Of a stretch of 64,000 bases of DNA, positions 31,501-38,700 are shown one piece after another; the stretch's first letter is position 1, and each line of letters opens with the position of its first letter. The stretch is from assembly GCF_000745185.1 (NCBI RefSeq), contig NZ_JQNJ01000001.1, positions 3,392,501 to 3,456,500 on the forward strand. The letters are read 5' to 3'. The DNA comes from Muricauda sp. MAR_2010_75. Its GTDB lineage: Bacteria; Bacteroidota; Bacteroidia; Flavobacteriales; Flavobacteriaceae. Below the pieces are notes generated by a model. That model was not told where the DNA came from and searched no databases. It was given only the letters and a program-made list of their open reading frames with translations. A program made the translations under genes and the position numbers.

Positions 31501-31547
31501 TGAGTGAAGGTGATACAATAGGGGTTGCACTATTGGTGCGGAATTAA
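22563..31547 (+). CDS. Giant T9SS-secreted multidomain surface protein A (malectin, Kelch, seven PKD)
   Basis: About 2994 residues. The start at 22563 (MKKNYPKFVLL) gives a clean signal peptide ending QAQ; an ATG 24 bases upstream is also in frame. Order: sugar/sorbosone-dehydrogenase-like propeller (to about 24280); acidic TSP3-like calcium stretch (24290-24480); lectin-like sandwich (24540-25240); cadherin-like domain; malectin (25530-26050); putative Ig; second malectin (26350-26880); putative Ig; Kelch propeller (27175-28110); anchor-D-like domain; an Ig domain split by a CBM-like insert (28640-29290); seven PKD domains (29430-31258); T9SS sorting domain (IVAPNPARDYANLQV to ITVELSEG). No propeller active site is evident, so binding is more likely than catalysis. 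It is probably displayed on the cell surface or in the matrix. A paralogue lies at 32716-40830. Confidence 0.88.
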   Translation: MKKNYPKFVLLFLLLATIFSFKVQAQLSFPQSALDLNGQGTFTSGITSLTYGPDGRLYATEYTGLVHVMTVQRDGPNDYKVTSMETLTGVQGIQNHNDDGSNNSSTLRETTGLAVAGTATNPVIYVASSDIRVGGATTGQGDTGLDTNSGTITRFFWNGTSWDVADLVRGLPRSEENHATNGLEFVTIGGTNYLIVAQGGNANGGSPSVNFALLGEYALSAAILAIDLDAIEAMADKFDNGRKYKYNLPTLDDPTRANANGVTDPDAPGYNGIDVNDPFGGNDGLNQAKVVAGGPVKIVSPGYRNAYDLVVTESGALYVTDNGANEGWGGLPENQGTANVTNAYRPGEPGGDINTNTENGEGMDNEDHLELITTDIQNYTFNTFYGGHPNPTRANPTGAGLLTSPDSNPNNATYRTLIYDPSNPQAGYTDDPSIALPADWPPVEVANPVESDWRGPSVPNPDGPDDAPIAIFPRNSNGIDEYTASNGGDFYKGNLIVGKNNGILHRVVLNPDGSLNTLETSWASGLSAGGAGNALGITCNGDLDPFPGTIWVGLFNTSSGGIVILEPQDFVECLDPSDPEYDANGDYDFDGFTNQDEEDNGTDPCNGGSQPSDFDDDSISDLNDNDDDADGILDANDPFQLGNPNVGGSDAFELPVTNDLYSDTGLGGYLGLGMTGMMNNGDTGSNWLAWLDKPGPNPDDLLGGAIGALTMQMGDGTAFESNNDQEKAFQYGVQVDQSMGGFTVQGEIRGFDLTQNQLYTNANTPNGEIGIYIGDGTQSNYIKFVATPSGLVAQQEIGDNAQTPITFNIAAPSRPSSSIDFYFVVDAVSGDVSLQYELDGGSRNIMGTITAEGTILDAIQLANTDLAVGVIGTSNASGFELEGTWEFLYVKAETPTVVQGIPDIEKLIDSADENINLDVYFDDDNGAANLTYNIQGNTNNQIGASITDNILTLSFPSTAEVSNITIRATDEDLNFVDDTFTVTVTETPPILYRVNAGGPLLSSIDGDIDWGEDTKANNSIYLAAAGTNSSSNGTITSTDGSVNTTTTPDEIFDSERYDNIPGSPNMLYSFPVAPQPGNYEVRLYMGDGFAGTSLPGQRIFDVSIEGVVMPLLNNVDLSETYGPNTGTMISHIVKVSDGVLNIEFLHGLEENPLINGIEILDASDSDTPIYVNPIADQLGFAGDDVDGSLAVYAAGGDGNLSFSATGLPPGVDIEPTNGHIFGTIEEGAFSGSPYNVTISVDDSDGLTSDQAQINFVWEIVEPYMYRINAGGVQVVASDLGANWEDDLGNGAQTGNNYMVNTGRTEDYEVMSFNTKDSSIPAYIDSSTYLSIFNEERYDLATGPEMEYVLTVENADYVVNLYMGNSFDGTSNIGDRVFDIFIEGALVENDLDLVERFGNQVGGMISYPATVNDGALNISFGHVTENPLINAIEVYAVDTGNPTLTLASIPDQDNGILDAVDFNASASGGDPGENITYYISGQPQGININPSTGQISGTINAAAATGGPNANGTHSVVVTAVKPLSAPSSQAFIWTVDTQLLWTDKDENENYTARHENSFVQAGDKFYLMGGREEAQTIDIYDYTTDSWTSLVDSAPKEFNHYQATEYQGLIWVIGAFQDNAYPNEVPTEYIWMFNPATQEWIQGPEIPAGRQRGSTGLVVYDDKFYIVGGNNDGHDGGYVAWFDEYDPATGTWTPLADAPRARDHFAAVVIGDKLYAAGGRLSGGTGGVFKPVIPEVDVYDFTSGTWSTLPSGQNIPTPRGGAAAVNFNNRLVVIGGEVQDELVYGVNTDDALAITEEYDPVTQSWDRLPDMNFERHGTQAIVSGPGVHILGGSPNRAGGNQKNMEFLGEDSPVGSPSVVSALSSANTVVIGDGETQDIDLNVIDGNVGVFVTSMEITGANAADFAIESGELINALINPNSTHTLSVSLSGTGPDRIATLTINYDDSSTYSITLTNNPDATFGVTNPGDQYNYEGDVVSLQIQATSPNNTSFSATGLPPDLTINETTGIITGTIDDGFIGGSGDNFIEENGLVVIEAESGDTTGWDITNIDGATGIIANDNNFNNINGSTIPYEITISNPGVYRFNWRSFFSGVDPTEENDNWLRFPNNDDVWFFGIDGSVGNPGTEADIIANLQGAQSEIVFPIGSSRITASTTPNGVGADGYFKVYRSNGSPETYDWQARTSDNDNHEIFVWFVNPGTYTMEVSERSLGHAIDRMVLYKVDDYGYNNNTNAVLNAPESQQGGGVSGPGAADNSPYSVSVTVTDDGDPAGNETIDFVWYIGEPGDLIAVPQADVTSGFVPLTVNFTGSNSLDDVGVDTYTWDFKDGSPISNEADPTHTFTTIGTYVVDLTVTDDDLNTDTKSITIEVNGTGVAPTAVASAIPTEGDAPLEVVFDGTGSTDDLAIDTYSWDFIDGGTSTEASPTYTFNTPGVYNVELTVTDVEGLTDTDVITITVNQPNQPPVALATAAPESGIAPLEVAFIGSGSTDDVGIVTYAWDFMDGGTSAEANPTYTFTTPGTYDVELTVTDGGGLTDTDIVTITVSPNVAPVAMATATPDTGAAALEVAFTGSGSTDDVGVVSYAWDFDDAGASSTEADPTYTFNTAGTYEVTLTVTDAGGLTDTDTVTVQVTEPGGNEAPVAVASANPTTGQAPLPVIFNGAGSTDDVGIVTYFWDFKDGTTSDEINPVTTFETAGIYNVELTVTDAEGLTDTVMVSIEVTEPNGNEAPVANASATPMSGDAPLEVSFTGSNSTDDVAVVEYAWDFMDGGTSTEADPTYTFNTPGTYDVELTVTDGDGLTDTEVVIISVTDPQMTNEAPVAVISANPEFGDAPLEVVFTGSGSTDDVEVVSYAWDFGDGSSSTEADPTHIFENAESYEVTLTVTDAEGLTDTTSVTIEVMDNAPSGVEMSVIVAPNPARDYANLQVMNLSNGAVITKINLHDSIGRLMESHEPAEVSVDGTSGDYAIPIFTLRDGLYYITVELSEGDTIGVALLVRN
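29430..31258 (+). repeat. Seven tandem PKD-domain repeats
   Basis: Seven units of about 260 bp begin near 29430, 29677, 29938, 30193, 30462, 30729 and 31000. Each has the PKD core APLEV-F-GSGSTDD, YAWDF-DG and TYDVELTVTD. They form a stalk just before the sorting domain. The units differ at many bases, so they are not recent identical copies. Confidence 0.85.
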
Positions 31548-31570
31548 AGTTCAAAGTGTTTTTTAAATAA

Positions 31571-31606
31571 AAAAGCGGGTGATTTTATCACCCGCTTTTC
31601 GTTTTT
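31571..31606. terminator. Bidirectional terminator between giant gene A and cpsB
   Basis: GCGGGTGAT (31575-31583) pairs with ATCACCCGC (31587-31595), flanked by A4 and T4 and a later T6 run. It lies between convergent genes and can serve both strands. Confidence 0.87.
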
Positions 31607-31630
31607 TACATGTATATATTGAACATTCAA

Positions 31631-32371
31631 TCAATAGAATTGTTCAATGGTGTCATTGACCAGTGTATGGAGCATTTTGCCTGTTTTTTTGGTAATGGTT
31701 GCCTCTTTTAGCGATTTTAATTGCTGCATGTTATGAACATCACTCCCAACAAAGTCTATAAGATTGTTTTCCATTAGTTTAAGAGCTTTTGATTTTACAT
31801 CGCTACCGTAATAATCCGCTAATGACAAAAGGTTTACTTGGAACAAAACTCCCTTTTCCTTATAGCTTTTAAGGCGTTTGGAAGAACTGCTCAAAAATAA
31901 ATACCGTTCAGGATGGGCCAGCACGGGGAAAAGTCCTTTGGAAATAATCTTGTCCAAGGCCGTATTCATATTTATGGGAGGCTGTAAAAAAGACATTTCA
32001 ACCAGCAAATGGTATCTTGTAAGAGGCATAATCTGATCATGGTGTAACAATTCTTCAAAGTTATCATCGATCATGTGTTCAGCCGCCTTGTCCAATGACA
32101 CCTCATCCATACCACTTTGATTCAATGCATTTTTCAACTTTTCAAAGGATTCTTGAATGGTTTCAGGCGTATTCGGATAGTAATTGTGCATGATGTGCGG
32201 TGTACATACAAACCTTGTAACACCAAACTCACCAAACCCCTTTATCAAAGCTAATGAATCATCAACGGATCTAGCACCATCGTCAATACCTGGTAGGATA
32301 TGATTATGGATGTCCACAAGACCTCCCAAATGATCAATCAGGTACTCCTTCTTCGAAAAAAAGTTTAACAT
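31631..32371 (-). CDS. PHP-type tyrosine-protein phosphatase (CpsB/YwqE-like)
   Basis: A 246-residue PHP-domain phosphatase. The metal-binding motif VDIHNHILPGIDDGA is near residue 19, TPHIMHNYYPNT follows, LAHPERY supplies a further histidine, and VGSDVHN ends the site. This family removes phosphate from bacterial tyrosine kinases such as Wzc. The frame stays open to 32536, but residues encoded upstream of 32371 look non-coding and a TATTTTTG promoter element lies at 32387-32394, so MLNFFSKKEYL is taken as the start. It is an orphan between two giant genes, 9 kb from its likely kinase partner. Confidence 0.9.
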   Translation of the reverse strand: MLNFFSKKEYLIDHLGGLVDIHNHILPGIDDGARSVDDSLALIKGFGEFGVTRFVCTPHIMHNYYPNTPETIQESFEKLKNALNQSGMDEVSLDKAAEHMIDDNFEELLHHDQIMPLTRYHLLVEMSFLQPPINMNTALDKIISKGLFPVLAHPERYLFLSSSSKRLKSYKEKGVLFQVNLLSLADYYGSDVKSKALKLMENNLIDFVGSDVHNMQQLKSLKEATITKKTGKMLHTLVNDTIEQFY

Positions 32372-32715
32372 ACAATACGTTTTGTGCAAAAATAGGCTGA
32401 AAAATTGTTTCTGTTCCCTAAAACAAAAAACAATGCAACCCTCTCTAAACCAGTAGGAATATGCATAAGATGGTGAAACCTGGTCATTAAGAGTAATGCA
32501 TTGCAAGTTAGATGAATGCCCAATTCTGACGTTCACCGAATTTTATGGTAATTGGTCTTAATTGGTACAGCGTAATGGTACAAGTTAAAACATGTGATAT
32601 ATATTCGTACTGCCCCCCGTCATTACTAAACACATTCAATATGAGATAATAAACATTTCCGGGATTTCCCGTGCTTTTTTACGTAATTACTTTTTAGCCC
32701 ATATAAAGAACAAAT
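32372..32715. other. Divergent intergenic region between cpsB and giant gene B
   Basis: This 344-base stretch holds promoter elements for both sides. On the minus strand 32387-32394 reads TATTTTTG, a full match to TAnnTTTG, 16 bases before cpsB. On the plus strand TATATTCG (32600-32607) is a near match for giant gene B, without a clear -33 TTG. A short CGGG/CCCG hairpin (32660-32671) followed by a T6 run lies 36 bases before giant gene B and could act as an attenuator, though its stem is only 4 to 5 bp. I see no small gene. Confidence 0.4.
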
Positions 32716-35700
32716 ATGATACAACTTTACCCCACAATACATAGGTGTATCCGACTTCTATGTGTAACTTTTTTATTTTTTTTATGCAGCTCGACCTTTG
32801 CGCAGGTCAGTTTTTCATTGAATGAGCTCAATTTAAATGGATTTCCATCCATTACAAACGGAACTTCCATAAAGTTTGGACCGGATGGAAGACTATATGT
32901 CTCCGATTACCGTGGACTTATCATGGTTTTTACCATCGAAAGAAATGGCCCGGGAAATTATGTGGTAACGGACGCAGAAGAATTGGATGCCATTACCACA
33001 ATTCAGGATCATAATGACGACGGAAGCTTATTCTTTAGTTCATCCAGGGAAACCCTGGGTATTGAAGTAGGTGGAACCGCGGAGAACCCCATAATTTATG
33101 TAGCCTCCAGTGATTTTAGGATTGGAGGTTTTGGTAGTGGGGGAAACGGTGATAGTGGTCTCGACACCAATTCGGGGATAATAACCCGTATATCATGGAC
33201 GGGCTCTGAATGGGATGTTGTGGATATTGTGCGAGGGCTACCTAGATCCGAAGAAAACCACGCCTCAAACGGTTTGGAATTGGCTCAAATCAATGGCCAA
33301 GAATATTTGTTGATTGGTCAAGGCGGACATACCAATGCTGGTTCGCCTTCCAGAAATTTTGCCTACACAGGTGAATATGCACTCACGGCAGCACTCCTTT
33401 CGGTTGATTTGGATGCTTTGGAAAGTATGCCTATTCTAGATGATAATGGTCGCAAGTATATCTATGACCTACCCACTTTGGACGACCCTAGTCGTCCCAA
33501 CGCAAATGGAATTATTGATCCAGATAACCTCGGATATGATGGTGTTGATGTTAACGACCCTTTTGGTGGAAACGATGGATTAAATCAGGCGGTATTGGTA
33601 TCTGGAGGTCCTGTTCAGGTTTTTTCACCTGGACATAGAAACATATATGATTTTGTGGTTACCGAAAGTGGTGCCGTTTATATTACGGATAATGGAGCCA
33701 ACCAAGGTTGGGGTGGATTCCCCTTTGGAGAAGGAACGGGTAATGTAACCAATAATTACAATCCCCTACAACCTGGAAGCAGCTCAGATTCGGGAGGCGA
33801 ATCGGTTAACAACCGAGATAACCTTAAAATGGTCACAAATAATATTAACACCTATGCTCCTGGAAGCTTTTATGGCGGACACGCCAACCCAACAAGGGCC
33901 AACCCTTTAGGGGCAGGCTTATATACCAACCCATCAAGTGATGGAACAACCAATGGAGCGGTATTTAGAACACTGGTTTATGACCCCGATGGCTCTACAC
34001 CGGGTTCAACCACAAACCCAGATTTGGGATTGCCCGCAAACTGGCCTCCAGTACCTGTGGCCATGGCTAACCCTGTTGAAGGCGATTGGCGCGGACCTGG
34101 CATTAACAATCCAGATGGGGATGATGCGGAAATTATCACCCTTTGGGGAACCAATACCAATGGTATTGATGAATATACGGCCAGCAATTTTGGTGGCGCC
34201 ATGCAAGGCGATTTAATTGCAGGGGTAAACACGGGAAGATTACGACGTGTTCAATTAAATCCTGATGGGTCATTGCAAAACCTGACTAGTAACTTTTTGT
34301 CTGGACTGGAAGGAAATGCACTTGGCGTAACCTGTAATTCTGATACGGATATCTTTCCGGGGTCCATATGGGTAGCAACCCTTGAAGGGGGTATCTACGT
34401 ATTTGAACCGCAGGATTTTATCGTTTGTAACCCACCAAGCACACCAGGCTATGCAACGGATGACTACGATTTTGACGGGTATACAAACCAAGACGAAGAT
34501 GAGAATGGATCAGACCCATGTAATGGAGGATCTCAACCCAATGATTTTGATAAAACAGCTGGAGGAACCTTGGTTTCAGATTTAAACGACCCTGATGATG
34601 ATAATGATGGGATTCCAGATGCCCAAGATCCATTTCAATTGGGAGATCCCAAAGATTCTGGCACCGATGCCTTTAGTATACCGGTGATCAATCAAATGTT
34701 TTCAAGTAATACCGAACTAAAGGGATATTTAGGACTGGGCTTTACCGGAATGATGAACAATGGGGACGCCAATCCCAATTGGCTACAATGGTTGGATCGA
34801 AGGGATGATCCCAGCGACCCAAACCCCAACGATATTCTTGGCGGGGCCATTGGCGCCATGACCATGCAGTTGACAGCTGGTACAGCTTTAGGAAATGCCA
34901 ATAGCCAAGAAAAAGCTTTCCAATATGGAGTGGAGTCGGACATAACCACTACTCCCTATACTATTGTCTCAAGGCTTATCAATTTTACGGACAACTTGCA
35001 ATTATACCACGCAGCCAGCCCGGCAAATGGTGAGTTGGGTATATTTATGGGGGATGGAACCCAGAGTAACTACATTAAGTTTGTAATTACCCAAGCAGGA
35101 TTACAGGTACGTCAGGAGATCGCAGATTCAGAACAGACCCCAATAGAATTAACCATTGCTCCTGGCAATCGTCCCGGAGCCAGCGCTATTCTTTATTTTC
35201 TGGTGGACCCATCCACAGGCGAAATAGGATTGGAATATGCCTTTGACGGCGGACCACGACAACTTTTAGGCTCTATTACAGCCCAAGGAGCAGTTCTTGA
35301 ATCAATCCAACAAACCGGGAATCCACTGGCAGTTGGACTTATTGGAACCTCAAACACCACAGGTGTTGAATTGGAAGGAACATGGGATTATTTGAATGTT
35401 ATTGGAGGAGCGCCAACGATTACGGGTACCATCTCGGATATTCACACCTATATCAATTCTGGATCCGATACGTTCAATTTAAACAACTATTTTGATGATG
35501 ATAACGGGAATCAAAATCTTGTTTATTCGGTATCGGGCAACACAGACCCCAGTATTGGCGCTCAGATAAATGGAAATATTTTAACGCTTAACTATCCGTC
35601 AACAGCGGCGAATAGTAATATTACAATCAGGGCCACCGATCAGGACACAAACTTCACAGAATTCACATTCAATATTAATGTGGCCGCTTCCCCAGTAATT

Positions 35701-38700
35701 TATAGGGTAAATGCCGGTGGTCCGCAAATAGCAGCATTGGACGGGGGCATTTCTTGGGCGGCTGACACAAATAGCAACCCAAATGAATATCTTATACAAT
35801 GGGAAACCAACACGGTTGGAAGTGTGCAGTCCATGCAATCTTTTGATACTTCAGTGGATTTGTCTACCACACCAACTGATATTTTCGACACATCGCGATA
35901 CGACACCTTTGAATCCATTCCCCATGTTACCTATTCGTTTCCAGTGAGCCTTCAAGGACTTTATGAAATACGGCTTTATATGGGAGAGGGGTTAAACGCT
36001 ACTTCCGAAGCTGGAGAAAGGGTATTTGATGTCGAAGTTGAAGGGAATATTTATCCAAACATGGATGATATTGATTTATCCGGGACGTATGGTTTTAGAA
36101 ATGGTGTAGTGCTATCACAAACTATTGAGGTACTGGATGACTTCATCAATATTTCCTTGATTAATTTCAACGATGGGGATGCTGTGATAAGCGGTATAGA
36201 AATCATAGAATCTTTTGATGCCAGTAACCCTATCGACATACAGCAATTGGCTAATCAAACCAACCAAGAAGGTGAAGCTTTGAATGGAAGCCTATTTGTC
36301 CAAGCATCAGGAGGAGATGGTAATCTTCAGTATTCTGCCATAGGCCTTCCACCAGGAATAACCATTGAGCCTACAAATGGCCAGATTGGAGGAACCGTAG
36401 AAATGGGTGCCGCCACTGGGTCACCTTACAATGTAACCATAATTGTAGATGATACCGATGGAGATACCGAAGATATAGAATCCATAACTTTTGAATGGGT
36501 AATATTGCCAGAAGGCGTTTTTGAACTCAATATCAATGCAGGTGGTCCTGCTCTAACCCATAATGGAGTGGATTACCAACAAGATGAGTATTTTGTTGGT
36601 GGAGACACCTATGAGAATTCTGATGCACAGCTTCCTCCATTGTACCAGACCGAACGTAGTTCCTCTGATCAGTTTTATAGCTATGAGATTCCTGTTCCCA
36701 ATGGTGATTACATTGTACAGTTGCATATCGCAGAACTATATTGGGGAGCCACTGGAGGTGGTACAGGAGGTGAAGGACTCAGGGTGTTCGATGTAACCCT
36801 TGAGGGCTCCTTGGTGCTTGATGATTATGACATTACGGCCGATGTTGGTCCTGAAACGCCTACAATCAAGAGTTATCCAGTTACAGTAAATGATGGGATA
36901 CTGAACCTATACCTATCTGCACTGGCTTCTGATGGAGGGGTGGATCAGCCCAAGTTGTCCGCCATACAGATAAGTGGTGGTGCAGCAACAAGTTCTCCTC
37001 CTACTGCCTTGGCAGAGGCAACACCGGAAAGCGGTGACATGCCACTGGAAGTAAGTTTCACTGGTAGCAACTCCACAGATGATGTAGCAGTGGTGCAATA
37101 TGAATGGAACTTTGGTGATGGTAGTCCAGTGTCCAACGAAGCAGACCCTGTGCATACCTATACGGACGCCGGTAGTTATGATGCAGTACTGACGGTGACG
37201 GATGGTGATGACCAGACAGATACCGATACAGTGACCACTACAGTGAACGCAGTACCAATAGGTACAGAATGGGTTCTTAAAAATGAGGACCAAAATTATA
37301 CAGGAAGACATGAATGCTCTTTTGTTCAGGTTGGGGATAAATTTTACCTCATGGGTGGTCGTGAAAGCGCTAGAACATTAGACATATACGACTACGCAAG
37401 TGATTCATGGACATCGCTTGTCGATTCAGCGCCTTTTGAGTTCAATCACTTTCAGGCAACAGAATATCAAGGCCTTATTTGGGTTATTGGGGCTTTTCAG
37501 GCTAATACGTTCCCAGAACCTCCCGCAGACTTTATTTGGGCTTTTGATCCTGTAAATGAAGAATGGATACAAGGCCCGGAAATACCTGAAAGTAGAAAGA
37601 GGGGATCTGCAGGCTTGGTAGTTTACGATGACAAGTTCTATATCATAGGAGGAAACACGTTGGGTCATGCTGGGGGATATGTGCCTTGGTTTGATGAATA
37701 TGATCCTGCCACAGGGGTGTGGACAGCACTCGAAGACTTAGATGCACCAAGAGCGAGAGATCATTTCCATGCAGTGGTCATCGATGATAATTTATATGCA
37801 GTTGGTGGAAGACAATCCGGTGGAGATGGAGGTGGTTTTAAGCCTGTATTGCCAGAAGTTGATGTTTTTAACTTCACAAGCGGGTCTTGGAGTACCTTAG
37901 GAGCTGATCTTCCCACACCAAGAGCAGCTCCGGCTGTAGCAAACTTTAATGGGAATTTGCTTGTTATGGGTGGAGAAGTTCGTGATGAAATTGTATATGG
38001 AGAAAATGTTGATGATGCCCTTCGAATAACTGAATCATACGATCCATCCACAGGTGAGTGGACAAGGTTGGAAGATATGAATTTTGAACGTCATGGCTTC
38101 CAGGCTATTGTATCAGGAACAGGTGTATATGTGGTTGCTGGATCTCCAAGTCGTGGAGGAGGTAATCAAAAGAACATGGAATACTTTGGCACTGATGCTC
38201 CAGTTGGAGTTCCCGGAACAGCAAGCATCTTAAGTGCACCTTCCACGGTACAATTGAGTTCTGGAAATAATGCACTGGTAGATGTGGACGCTTCGGGTGG
38301 TAATACCGGTGTTTATGTTACTGAAATGAACATCACCGGACCAGATGCATCAGATTTTGCCATCGTATCCGGGGCTATGAATCCTGGATTTATTAAAGCA
38401 AATTCAACACACCAATTATCATTGATCTACACAGGCTCATCTAGCGATGCAACAGCTGATTTAGTGATTGATTATGGGATTGGAGAGACATTGACCATTG
38501 GATTGGAAGGAAATGAAGGCGGTGTCTCTGGAACAATATGGATGGAAGATTTTGAAGACCTGACCAATGGGGCCACCGTGGACAACGGAGCAACAGCCTG
38601 GACCTCGACACGTGACGGGGGGACCTTTGAAGTTCTCGATGGTCAATTCATGGCCAGGGGCGCCAGTGATACTCCTGGAGTGTGGACCTCCGAGGTCATT

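Noticed and set aside
32372..32536. Upstream extension of cpsB by 55 codons
   Set aside because: The extra residues are Cys- and aromatic-rich without family similarity, and a promoter box lies inside this stretch.
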